The notes under the pieces: generated by a model | Seen by the model: the letters and a program-made list of their open reading frames with translations, nothing else | Told to the model about the DNA's origin: nothing | Databases searched by the model: none | Shown here: one piece after another, positions 1 to 5,819 of the stretch | How the letters are laid out: each line of letters opens with the position of its first letter | How positions within the stretch are numbered: position 1 is the stretch's first letter | DNA from: an uncultured Fibrobacter sp. | Lineage (GTDB): Bacteria > Fibrobacterota > Fibrobacteria > Fibrobacterales > Fibrobacteraceae | Direction: 5' to 3' | DNA: 34,174 nucleotides | Assembly (NCBI GenBank): GCA_937891805.1 | Contig: CALATK010000261.1 | Coordinates: forward strand, 1 to 34,174 | Made by a program: the position numbers and the translations under genes

Positions 1-691
1 GCCTCTGGTCTCCAAGGTTTGCAACCCCCAGATGGCCCGCCTCGCGACCCGCCTGATGCTCGGTGCCAAGCTCGAAGACCTCAAACTCAAGGACAAGAAG
101 TTCAATCACCACGGCGCCAAGGAAGCTGTGTTCCCCTTCGACAAGTTCCCGAAGGTGGACCCGGTTCTCGGCCCCGAAATGCGCTCTACCGGCGAAGTCC
201 TCGGCCTCTCCGACGACTACGCCCTCGCTTACTACAAGAGCCAGGAAGCCGCAGGTTCCTTCCTCCCGAACGAAGGTGCCGTGCTGATTAGCCTCTCCGA
301 CAAGGTTAACTTGTCTGAACAGGCTATTGAAATCGGCAAGGAATTCCAGAAGCTGGGCTTCAAGATCTACGCTACCGAAGGCACCGCCAAGTTCTACGAG
401 AAGGCCGGCGTCAAGTGCGAAGTGGTGAACAAGATCGCCGAAGGCCGCCCCAACGTCCTCGACATCATCCTGAACAAGCAGGTGAACCTCATCATCAACA
501 CGCCGTGGGCAAAGCGCGACGCCATCAAGGACGAAAGCGCCATCCGCAAGGCCGCCATCAAGTACAAGGTGCCGTACATCACGACGCTTGCCGGTGCCTA
601 CAACACCGTCAAGGGCATCGCCGCCGCAAGGAACGGACATGGCGCCGTGAAGAGCCTGCAGGAGTACCACGCAAGCATTGAAGAAGTGTAG
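1..691 (+). CDS. carB: Carbamoyl-phosphate synthase large subunit, C-terminal part (cut by window edge)
   Basis: The reading frame is open from base 2 and begins inside the protein with PLVSKVCNPQMARLATRLML, which matches the end of the second ATP-grasp half of CarB (E. coli has VPFVSKATG...LAK.AARVM there). About 230 residues are present. The last ~130 residues, starting near GAVLISLSDKVN, form the MGS-like allosteric domain, with the typical YATEGTAKF and LIINTPW segments. CarB joins two ATP-dependent steps to make carbamoyl phosphate for arginine and pyrimidine synthesis, in complex with the glutaminase subunit CarA. The protein ends normally and is followed by an intrinsic terminator at 746-772. 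The 5' two thirds lie outside the window, so neither the start nor a carA neighbour can be seen. A short piece of the same gene recurs at 4013-4051. Confidence 0.95.
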   Translation, partial: PLVSKVCNPQMARLATRLMLGAKLEDLKLKDKKFNHHGAKEAVFPFDKFPKVDPVLGPEMRSTGEVLGLSDDYALAYYKSQEAAGSFLPNEGAVLISLSDKVNLSEQAIEIGKEFQKLGFKIYATEGTAKFYEKAGVKCEVVNKIAEGRPNVLDIILNKQVNLIINTPWAKRDAIKDESAIRKAAIKYKVPYITTLAGAYNTVKGIAAARNGHGAVKSLQEYHASIEEV

Positions 692-702
692 TTTGTAGGA
701 TG

Positions 703-728
703 TCATCCCCGCGAAGGCGGGGATCTCT
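703..728. repeat. Extragenic palindrome of the GTCATCC type, copy 1
   Basis: GTCATCCCCGCGAAGGCGGG followed by GATCT. Bases 705-712 and 717-724 are an 8-bp perfect inverted repeat around GAAG. The same design with other stem bases occurs at 12301-12325, and longer variants lie near 4196 and 18386. Similar palindromes are scattered between genes in many bacteria. Here it sits just after the carB stop codon. Confidence 0.7.
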
Positions 729-745
729 TGTCAAAAACATTCAAA

Positions 746-772
746 GGACTGCAGCGATGCAGTCCTTTTTTT
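746..772 (+). terminator. Intrinsic terminator of carB
   Basis: Perfect 8-bp stem GGACTGCA / TGCAGTCC with a GCGA loop, followed directly by seven T. It lies 55 bases after the carB stop codon. Confidence 0.92.
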
Positions 773-778
773 GTATAA

Positions 779-870
779 AGGGGAAAGCCTTCCCCTGGTT
801 CGCACTCCGTTGCTCTCCACCCCTTCTAACGGGTGCTCATACGCCGCGCCCGTAAGCCCGGGCTTGCCCC
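779..870 (+). repeat. Dispersed intergenic repeat, copy A (hairpin plus TGGTTCGCAC)
   Basis: It begins with a hairpin (AGGGGAA-AGCC-TTCCCCT, 779-796) and continues TGGTTCGCAC, a short gap, GTTGCTCTCCACCC, then a C-rich tail. A clearly related sequence is found on the minus strand at 21344-21458 (hairpin AGGGGGA-AGTA-TCCCCCT, then TGGTTCGCAC and GTTGCTCTCCACCC). The beginning of a third lies at 34119-34174. No open frame explains it. Function is unknown. Confidence 0.6.
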
Positions 871-892
871 GCACACCCGCGCTAAAATCAAA

Positions 893-924
893 ATTGCCGC
901 AACCATAATGGCTGCGGCATTTTT
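893..924 (-). terminator. Terminator of the XRE regulator gene
   Basis: TGCCGCA (895-901) and TGCGGCA (913-919) form a 7-bp stem. The hairpin is flanked by A-rich and T-rich runs on both sides, so it can act in either direction. It abuts the stop codon of the leftward regulator gene. Confidence 0.75.
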
Positions 925-1211
925 CAAATGTAAAACTTATTTTTTATGGTTTGATGTTTTGCTTTTTTTCCTTGATTATGCTCTATTTGATGAAGGTCTA
1001 GTAATTCGGAAAGATTTATATCCAATCCGTTTGCAATTTCAATAAGCGTTATGAGCCGAGGGTTTCTAGAGCCGTTTATGGCACGGGTAATGGTTGATTT
1101 AGTAAGACCATTTTCGTAGGCGAACTTTTCAATAGTTGCATAGCCCGCATCCAGTATCTTTTGGCGGATGTTTTCGCGAATGTGCTTTATGGTCACTTCG
1201 GGGTCTAGCAT
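924..1211 (-). CDS. XRE-family helix-turn-helix transcriptional regulator
   Basis: A 95-aa DNA-binding protein. Residues ~15-72 fit the Cro/CI-type HTH: ATIEKFAYENGLTKSTITRA followed by INGSRNPRLITLIEIANGLD and LSELL. The C-terminal tail is short and basic (KKAKHQTIKNK), and there is no ligand or protease domain. It faces away from the 174-aa/FISUMP operon. The 244-bp gap between them holds three copies of a GTTGCC-N4-GGCAAC palindrome, the first placed where it would cover the upstream promoter region of this gene. I infer an autoregulating repressor that also controls the divergent operon. No Shine-Dalgarno sequence precedes the ATG; instead TAGCTTTG lies six bases upstream, suggesting a leaderless mRNA. 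Confidence 0.88.
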   Translation of the reverse strand: MLDPEVTIKHIRENIRQKILDAGYATIEKFAYENGLTKSTITRAINGSRNPRLITLIEIANGLDINLSELLDLHQIEHNQGKKAKHQTIKNKFYI

Positions 1212-1217
1212 GATTTA

Positions 1218-1225
1218 CAAAGCTA
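1218..1225 (-). promoter_or_regulatory. TAnnTTTG promoter box of the XRE gene
   Basis: TAGCTTTG read on the minus strand is an exact match to the TAnnTTTG (-7) element described for Bacteroidetes-type promoters. It ends six bases before the ATG, so transcription would start at or next to the start codon. Confidence 0.55.
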
Positions 1226-1246
1226 GCGAATAGACTATGCAGAATA

Positions 1247-1262
1247 GTTGCCGTATGGCAAC
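1247..1262. promoter_or_regulatory. Operator 1, GTTGCC-GTAT-GGCAAC
   Basis: Perfect 6+6 inverted repeat with a 4-bp spacer. It lies 21 bp upstream of the XRE promoter box, i.e. where the upstream promoter element would be, which fits autorepression. The same half sites recur at 1311 and 1383. Confidence 0.7.
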
Positions 1263-1310
1263 TGACTTTCTATTGAACCTTTGATTTTTTCAGATTAGCC
1301 TCGACTAGCG

Positions 1311-1326
1311 GTTGCCGTTTGGCTTC
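1311..1326. promoter_or_regulatory. Operator 2, imperfect (GTTGCC-GTTT-GGCTTC)
   Basis: Same left half site and spacing as operator 1; the right half matches only in GGC. It lies midway between the two divergent genes. Likely a weaker site for the same regulator. Confidence 0.5.
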
Positions 1327-1382
1327 TTCGTTCTTCGTTTTAATCACAAATAGGAAAAAAAATTGATTGTTTGATAATTTTT

Positions 1383-1402
1383 AGGTTGCCAATTGGCAAC
1401 CT
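1383..1402. promoter_or_regulatory. Operator 3, 20-bp perfect palindrome
   Basis: AGGTTGCCAATTGGCAACCT is identical to its reverse complement and contains GTTGCC-N4-GGCAAC. It ends 53 bp before the ATG of the rightward gene, in the expected promoter area. A lone GTTGCC half site follows at 1424-1429. Confidence 0.75.
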
Positions 1403-1455
1403 TATTTGTAAGTTTATGGCTGAGTTGCCTTTCTCATTAAAAGGAGATTCTGTTT

Positions 1456-1980
1456 ATGTTGGCAAATAAATTAAAATCCAAACTAGAGGAAATGAGACTT
1501 CTAGAACTCCAGCTTTTCATCATTGAGTTCAACAGAGCATCCCAATTGGATAGATCTATTTCTAAAAATTCAAATGAGCCTAAATCAGGATTTCGCAAGG
1601 TCCTTGTAAAAACCTGCCTAGCCTTGATAAAAGAAATGGACGACAAAACATTGTCCAACGTCAAAATACGAAAGGGAATAAAAAATTTATCGGAGAAATA
1701 CGGGGTGTCCTATGGACAGGCACAGAAGGTTATAAATGTTTGCTTGAAACAATACATGTTCCTCACGCAAAAATACGAATTTGCCGCTGAACTAGATTGT
1801 CCCTTAGATTCAACAACAATGAAGAGGTGTCATATTTCTCATAATAAAATGTGCTCTGTTAAGGAGGATGACTATAAAAATTATCAGAATCTGTTTGACA
1901 AACAATTCGCACTGAAAGTCTTAAAGGATGAGGAGTATGATAAACAGAGAATTAACAACTACGTTGGAGGTGAAATATGA
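1456..1980 (+). CDS. Protein of unknown function, first gene of a FISUMP operon
   Basis: A 174-aa, mostly helical and charged soluble protein with no signal peptide. I do not recognise a named domain. The middle part (KYGVSYGQAQKVINVCLKQY, then DCPLDSTTMKR) looks like a short helical region followed by a conserved-looking loop, and I have a weak impression of similar uncharacterised proteins in other bacteria. The start is supported by AAGGAG nine bases before the ATG. The stop codon overlaps the ATG of the FISUMP gene (ATGA), so the two are translationally coupled. Expression is probably controlled by the divergent XRE regulator through the palindromes upstream. The A+T-rich sequence differs from carB next door, suggesting acquired DNA. 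Confidence 0.7.
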   Translation: MLANKLKSKLEEMRLLELQLFIIEFNRASQLDRSISKNSNEPKSGFRKVLVKTCLALIKEMDDKTLSNVKIRKGIKNLSEKYGVSYGQAQKVINVCLKQYMFLTQKYEFAAELDCPLDSTTMKRCHISHNKMCSVKEDDYKNYQNLFDKQFALKVLKDEEYDKQRINNYVGGEI

Positions 1981-2900
1981 AGATGTCAAATATAATTACT
2001 TGTGTCCTGATTATTTCGATTGGCTGCTTTGCTCAGTCGGAAACCGGCAAGGGGAATGAGGCGTTGCTTAAGGGAAAGCCGGGAATGATTACGTACGAGG
2101 GAAAAAACTATAAAACAGTCAAGATTGGAAAGCAAGTTTGGTTGGCTGAAAATTTGAATTATAAGAATTCCTCGAGATATGGATCTAATATTTGTGCTGG
2201 TTGTGAAGATTTTGGACGCCTATATACTTGGAATTCAGCTATGGCGATACAACCGGAGGCAAAAGAAAATTTTGATATGGAATCACGAACAGAGGGTAGA
2301 CCCATCTCAAAAAAACATCAAGGAATTTGTCCGACTGGGTGGCACATTCCAACGGTAACCGAATTGAAGGATTTGCTGGTTTTTGTTGAAGTTCAGATTT
2401 ATAGGTATGCGGGAATGTGGCAAGATTCAAATTTAGATTATCTTAAAAATGAAATAGAAGGACTCTTTTTCCCTTACGATGGAGGGCGAAGTCGATTTAT
2501 TCTGGGTGTAATGAATAATTATGGGCTCGCGTTTATTGAACCAGAATTTTGGGCAGGCGATTTCGGAGAACATGTAAATTCTTTTGGCTTGAGCATTCGT
2601 TCTTCAGGAACAGGCAAGGATAGAGAACTTGATAAATGTGTTCCTGGACAAATACTAACAGATTTTAATACAGGGAAAAGTACATGCTGCAGTGAAGGCT
2701 GTGCTGGTGACCATTTTGCTATGTGGCTTGCGGATGAAAATACGTCTTGTCAGGACAAAGTGAAAAGAGGTCGCCATAGTTGTGAATATGCGCCTAAGGC
2801 CGCCCTGTTCACCTTTCAACAATATGCTGGTGATTTTTTGCTGGATGTTGATTGGAAATACAAAAATTCATATGCATCTGTGAGATGTTTGAAGGACTAA
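1977..2900 (+). CDS. FISUMP-domain secreted protein
   Basis: A 307-aa protein with an N-terminal signal peptide (hydrophobic stretch to residue ~19, likely cut after CFA; the Cys at 17 makes a lipoprotein possible but the lipobox is poor). Residues ~37-305 carry the Fibrobacter succinogenes major paralogous domain (TIGR02145): YKTVKIGKQVWLAENLNY, then FGRLYTWNSAM, CPTGWHIPT and the closing SVRCLKD. Eight or more cysteines in the mature part suggest disulfides. The family is secreted or surface-bound and has no established biochemical role. Two in-frame ATGs (1977 and 1983) follow a GGAGG; I keep the first because it overlaps the previous stop codon. Being placed behind an XRE-controlled gene of unknown function is unusual for what is normally a free-standing family. 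Confidence 0.9.
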   Translation: MKMSNIITCVLIISIGCFAQSETGKGNEALLKGKPGMITYEGKNYKTVKIGKQVWLAENLNYKNSSRYGSNICAGCEDFGRLYTWNSAMAIQPEAKENFDMESRTEGRPISKKHQGICPTGWHIPTVTELKDLLVFVEVQIYRYAGMWQDSNLDYLKNEIEGLFFPYDGGRSRFILGVMNNYGLAFIEPEFWAGDFGEHVNSFGLSIRSSGTGKDRELDKCVPGQILTDFNTGKSTCCSEGCAGDHFAMWLADENTSCQDKVKRGRHSCEYAPKAALFTFQQYAGDFLLDVDWKYKNSYASVRCLKD

Positions 2901-2925
2901 CCCAGGAAAATATTTATGAAAAAAT

Positions 2926-3603
2926 CTAAAATTGTTTCTTTTGTATTGGGCCTAAGAAAGTCTTCCTTAGTTCTCGCTTACTGTGGAATATAAGTTGCTC
3001 TGATTTAGAAAGTTCTCCGCTTTCGCATTTTAGGCTGAGAAGCTGTAAGGTACAAATCAAGTCGGCAACTTGGAATAACTTATAATCCTTGGGAAGCACT
3101 TTCCGGAGTGTATAAGAGGATAGTTCCGTTGAAAGGATGTAATTCAAAATCCTGTTCAACTCGTGTTGACCATTGTCATAATAAAGGACAACATCCTCAA
3201 AACTTTGAAAGAAGGCTAGATTTTGCCGGATGAACAGAGACATTTCGCGGGCCATACGACCTTCTAAAGCCAAAGTCGTTTCGCCTTGTCGCTTTTCGAA
3301 GACGAAGGTCTTGTAGGAAATCGGAGATTTCATGACGAAGAAAAACAGGCTTATAAAAAGAGACCTTCTTTTGTTTGGAGGCTCGTTGATGAAGATTTCT
3401 TCCCTGCGAATAAGCGGTGCTGTGTGAATGACAAAATCGTTGCCGAATCCAAACGACTGGACCTTGGCGTTCAAAGCCTGAACATGGTCGCTTATATCTT
3501 TTGATTGGTCATGGATGACGAGTGTCACAATGTAATATGGGGATTTTGAATCGTAAGGGCCGAAATCCCCACTCTCATCCACAAAAATACTCAGGCAACT
3601 CAT
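2926..3603 (-). CDS. DUF3800 family protein
   Basis: 225 residues from the ATG at 3603, which has GGAG seven bases upstream; an in-frame TTG at 3615 is possible but lacks its own signal. Family marks are an N-terminal FVDESGDFG (residues ~7-15), a central VVLYYDNGQ and a C-terminal KLFQVADLICT. DUF3800 proteins are thought to have an RNase H-like fold, with these acidic residues as the likely metal site. They are common in accessory regions and phage-related islands; no reaction is established that I can cite. A short structured RNA with its own promoter lies directly upstream on the same strand. Structured RNAs next to DUF3800 genes have been reported as the DUF3800 RNA motifs (from memory), which is why I treat the two as one module. 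The 3' end is convergent with the FISUMP gene. Confidence 0.85.
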   Translation of the reverse strand: MSCLSIFVDESGDFGPYDSKSPYYIVTLVIHDQSKDISDHVQALNAKVQSFGFGNDFVIHTAPLIRREEIFINEPPNKRRSLFISLFFFVMKSPISYKTFVFEKRQGETTLALEGRMAREMSLFIRQNLAFFQSFEDVVLYYDNGQHELNRILNYILSTELSSYTLRKVLPKDYKLFQVADLICTLQLLSLKCESGELSKSEQLIFHSKRELRKTFLGPIQKKQF

Positions 3604-3613
3604 CAAATTCTCC

Positions 3614-3676
3614 AAACAAAAATGGCGGACAGTTTGCCCGCCTAATTAGGTTGAACCTGGGTCTTTCGACCAGCTC
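3614..3676 (-). ncRNA. Short structured RNA upstream of DUF3800, ending in a terminator
   Basis: On the minus strand, downstream of a strong promoter, about 60 bases fold into consecutive hairpins. The first is CTGGTC with a GAAA tetraloop (3673-3657, one bulged C). Then come the overlapping short palindromes AGGTTCAACCT (3658-3648) and CCTAATTAGG (3650-3641). Last is GGCGGGC-AAACT-GTCCGCC (3642-3624) followed by ATTTTTGTTT. The last element is a standard intrinsic terminator that ends 10 bases before the DUF3800 ATG and runs into its Shine-Dalgarno. It could be a separate small RNA with read-through into the gene, or an attenuator leader. I could not check it against known RNA families. Confidence 0.65.
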
Positions 3677-3682
3677 GCTAAT

Positions 3683-3711
3683 AATATACATAATTTCCAA
3701 TAGAAAGTCAA
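3683..3711 (-). promoter_or_regulatory. Sigma70-like promoter for the DUF3800 RNA
   Basis: TTGACT (3711-3706), a 17-bp spacer, then TATATT (3688-3683) on the minus strand. The expected start is near 3676, just before the first hairpin. This is the clearest classical promoter in the window. Confidence 0.72.
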
Positions 3712-3771
3712 TAGAGAAATGAACAAAAAAGCACTATTCTTCAATTGCGTTAGGGATAGTGACCCCTTGGG

Positions 3772-3797
3772 GCGGCACTGTGGTGCCGTTTTATGAG
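3772..3797 (+). other. Hairpin followed by T-run in gene-poor stretch
   Basis: CGGCAC-TGTG-GTGCCG followed by TTTTA, preceded by a small CCCCTTGGGG palindrome. It looks like a weak intrinsic terminator reading right, but no gene precedes it on this strand. Between 3712 and 4295 I find no convincing gene; the stretch holds this hairpin, a 22-bp palindrome, a carB relic and a GTCATCC repeat. Confidence 0.4.
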
Positions 3798-3907
3798 GTT
3801 GGGCGGGAACGGAGTTATACAAGACTTAGAACTTTAGTTCTTAGTCGCTGTTATCCACTTTGTGGAGAACCGGGCAACCCATAAGTAGCATGCGAGCCGA
3901 ATGCAGC

Positions 3908-3929
3908 GAAAACAAGCTAGCTTGTTTTC
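3908..3929. repeat. 22-bp perfect palindrome in gene-poor stretch
   Basis: The half GAAAACAAGCT is followed exactly by its reverse complement, and flanking GCAGC / GCTG extend the pairing with gaps. A similar GCGAAAAC-palindrome-GTTTCATT element lies at 21727-21748 beside the ileS relic. Confidence 0.6.
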
Positions 3930-4012
3930 ATTGCTGAGGCGATGCTGCGGACGCCGTAGGCGTCAAATATAGCCCGACCGCACATGTACGTGCGGGAACG
4001 CCCAAAGAGGAA

Positions 4013-4051
4013 TTTTCCCGCACGGTGCCTCTGGTCTCCAAGGTTTGTAAC
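4013..4051 (+). pseudogene. carB: Relic of carB
   Basis: Bases 4027-4051 match window bases 1-25 at 24 of 25 positions, in the same orientation. Reading the same frame leftwards gives FSRTV before PLVSKVCN, exactly what CarB proteins carry at this point (PRxxRTVPFVSK), so the copy extends at least to 4013 although the intact counterpart lies off the window. No other carB sequence was found nearby. It is a remnant and cannot be functional. Confidence 0.75.
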
Positions 4052-4195
4052 ACGCCCGTGAGCCGTAGGCGACCTTTGACCACTTAGCACTTTTATACGA
4101 TACTTGGCAACTTGTTGCCATAGTAGAGTTATCCTCTTTGGGGAAGTGCTTAGTGCGCATGGCCACCAAGGCGGGAATCTCCTAGCGTAAGCGTG

Positions 4196-4236
4196 TCATC
4201 CTGAGCGAAGGGCGTAGCCCGAAGTCGAAGGATCCA
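4196..4236. repeat. GTCATCCTGAGCGAAG-type repeat
   Basis: GTCATCCTGAGCGAAGGGCG, then a TAGCCCGAAG arm, ending GAAGGATCC: an imperfect long inverted repeat of a kind seen between genes in many bacteria. It may be a longer relative of the palindromes at 703 and 12301. Confidence 0.5.
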
Positions 4237-4295
4237 GACCCGCATTTGTCACCCTGGAGCGTCCATAGGACGCGATAGGGGCCAAAACCATTTAA

Positions 4296-4326
4296 GACCG
4301 TAGCAATAAAACGCTGCGGTCTTTTT
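4296..4326 (+). terminator. Intrinsic terminator before the transporter gene
   Basis: GACCGTAGC / GCTGCGGTC (9 bp with one G-T pair), 8-base loop, then TTTTT. It insulates the transporter gene from transcription entering from the island. Confidence 0.8.
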
Positions 4327-4328
4327 CT

Positions 4329-4336
4329 TATATTTG
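4329..4336 (+). promoter_or_regulatory. TAnnTTTG promoter box of the transporter gene
   Basis: TATATTTG, an exact match to the -7 consensus, directly after the terminator and 35 bases before the ATG. The leader contains TAAGGAAA as a weak ribosome binding site. Confidence 0.55.
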
Positions 4337-4371
4337 TGAAAAGCAATTTTTATCCGTAAGGAAACGGGAAA

Positions 4372-5307
4372 ATGCATATCTTGGAAAAAATTAGCGAATT
4401 TGTGGGCAAGTGGATGGCGGTTATCATTTTGGCTATCGCGGCGCTCTCGCTGCTCCTGCCCAAATCTACGTTCTGGATTGAAATCAGCTGGGTGAATTAC
4501 CTGCTGATGATTGTGATGTTCGGCATGGGGCTTACGCTCAAGCTGAGCGATTTTGCACTTGTATTTGCCCGCCCTAAAGAAATTACTATCGGGTGTGCAG
4601 CGCAGTTCATTATAATGCCTGCACTTGCGTTCTTGCTCTCTAAGGTTTTCGGGCTGGATGCCGCCCTCATGGCGGGAGTGGTTCTCGTAGGCACATGCCC
4701 GGGCGGGACTTCCAGCAACGTCATCACTTATCTTTCGAAAGGAGACGTGGCGCTTTCCGTGGGCATGACCAGCGTGAATACGCTGCTTGCACCCGTGCTA
4801 ACGCCCGCGATTACCTACCTGCTCTTGCACACCACCGTGAACGTGGATGTGATGGCCATGTTTCTTTCCATCGTGAAAGTCGTCATCGTGCCGATTGCCT
4901 TCGGGTTCGTCATCAACAAGTTTTTTGGCAAATGGACCGCCCGCGCCGTGAAAATCTTGCCCCTCGTTTCGGTAATTGCAATTGCGATGATTGTAGCCGC
5001 AGTCGTCTCGCACAATGCGGCTAAGATTCTCTCCACAGGCGCCATCGTGTTCGCCGTCGTGATACTCCACAACCTGCTGGGCTACGGCTGCGGTTTCGGT
5101 CTCGGAAAGCTGCTGAAATTCTCGACGCCCAAGACGAAGGCACTCTCCATCGAAATCGGCATGCAGAATTCCGGCCTTGCCACAAGCCTTGCGGCAACTG
5201 CGTTCTCGGGACTTGCCATGGCGACTGTCCCCGGTGCCATCTTCTCCGTATGGCACAATATTTCGGGCGCGATTTTGGCGAACATATTCCGTCGCTGGGA
5301 AAAATAG
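4372..5307 (+). CDS. Bile acid:sodium symporter (BASS) family transporter
   Basis: A 311-aa inner-membrane protein with about ten hydrophobic segments. Family signatures are MIVMFGMGLTLK in the second membrane segment, GTCPGGTSSNVITYLSKGD (residues ~107-125) in one discontinuous helix, and EIGMQNSGLATSLA (~261-274) in the other; these two form the sodium and substrate sites in structurally known members. BASS proteins carry small organic anions with sodium (bile acids in animals; pantoate, pyruvate or keto acids elsewhere), so the true substrate is open. The sequence is closest in feel to bacterial YocS-type members. vsr follows after 12 bases and may share the transcript. Confidence 0.9.
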   Translation: MHILEKISEFVGKWMAVIILAIAALSLLLPKSTFWIEISWVNYLLMIVMFGMGLTLKLSDFALVFARPKEITIGCAAQFIIMPALAFLLSKVFGLDAALMAGVVLVGTCPGGTSSNVITYLSKGDVALSVGMTSVNTLLAPVLTPAITYLLLHTTVNVDVMAMFLSIVKVVIVPIAFGFVINKFFGKWTARAVKILPLVSVIAIAMIVAAVVSHNAAKILSTGAIVFAVVILHNLLGYGCGFGLGKLLKFSTPKTKALSIEIGMQNSGLATSLAATAFSGLAMATVPGAIFSVWHNISGAILANIFRRWEK

Positions 5308-5319
5308 CCCGTTTTGATT

Positions 5320-5763
5320 ATGAAAAAGCGCCGTCCAAGAAAACGTGCTCCCATGAACCGCTCGCAAATGATGCAGGCGGTGCATTCGGAAGATACGCGG
5401 CCCGAACTACTCGTGCGGCGGGCACTTTTTAAGGCGGGCTTTCGTTACAAGCTGCACCGTCGCGATTTACCCGGCTCTCCGGATTTGTTCATTCTCAAGT
5501 ACGGCGTGGTAGTCTTTATAAACGGCTGTTTTTGGCACCAGCACGGCTGCAAGTTTACAAGCAAGCCCAAGAGCAATCCTGAATTCTGGAACGAGAAATT
5601 CACGAACAACTTGGTTCGCGACGTCAAGACGAACTGGAAGCTTTCACTCTCGGGCTACCGCGTCGCCACAGTGTGGGAATGTTCCATCAAGAACGATTTT
5701 GATCGCACCATCGAACGGCTCAAAGCATTTATCAACAGCGACGAAGAAACTATTGAAATATAG
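5320..5763 (+). CDS. vsr: Very short patch repair (Vsr) mismatch endonuclease
   Basis: 147 residues from the ATG at 5320; an in-frame TTG lies six bases earlier. Vsr nicks 5' of T in T:G mismatches arising from deamination of 5-methylcytosine. Motifs in order: RSQMMQAVHSEDTRPELLVR, GFRYKLHRRDLPGSPDLF with the catalytic Asp in PD, INGCFWHQHGC with the His pair that completes the metal site, FWNEKFTNNLVRD, and VATVWEC. All key residues are present and the length is normal, so it should be active. Vsr usually sits beside a cytosine-5 methyltransferase; none is found in this window. The N-terminus is short and very basic (KKRRPRKR). The gene starts 12 bases after the transporter stop. Confidence 0.93.
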   Translation: MKKRRPRKRAPMNRSQMMQAVHSEDTRPELLVRRALFKAGFRYKLHRRDLPGSPDLFILKYGVVVFINGCFWHQHGCKFTSKPKSNPEFWNEKFTNNLVRDVKTNWKLSLSGYRVATVWECSIKNDFDRTIERLKAFINSDEETIEI

Positions 5764-5807
5764 GTGTTTGTGGGGGCGTTTTTTAAGGTTTTTTCTCTTT
5801 TTATTTC

Positions 5808-5813
5808 TACATT
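5808..5813 (+). promoter_or_regulatory. Candidate -10 of polA
   Basis: TACATT, six bases before the polA ATG; no Shine-Dalgarno is visible in the pyrimidine-rich upstream sequence. If used, the mRNA would be leaderless. Weak alone, but it fits the pattern of other genes here. Confidence 0.35.
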
Positions 5814-5819
5814 CCTCTT

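Noticed and set aside
2916..2993. Small rightward frame starting MKKSKIVSFVLGL with AGGA upstream, after the FISUMP gene
   Set aside because: Looks like the start of a signal peptide but is only 25 codons and lies over the 3' end of DUF3800. It may be a stump of a lost gene; too little to call.
3648..3690. tRNA-like half (GGTTCAACC) in the DUF3800 leader
   Set aside because: No acceptor stem, anticodon arm or D arm can be built around it; explained by the hairpin RNA.
4102..4120. GGCAAC-TT-GTTGCC as a fourth XRE operator
   Set aside because: The half sites are in the opposite order and with a 2-bp spacer, unlike the three operators at 1247-1402.
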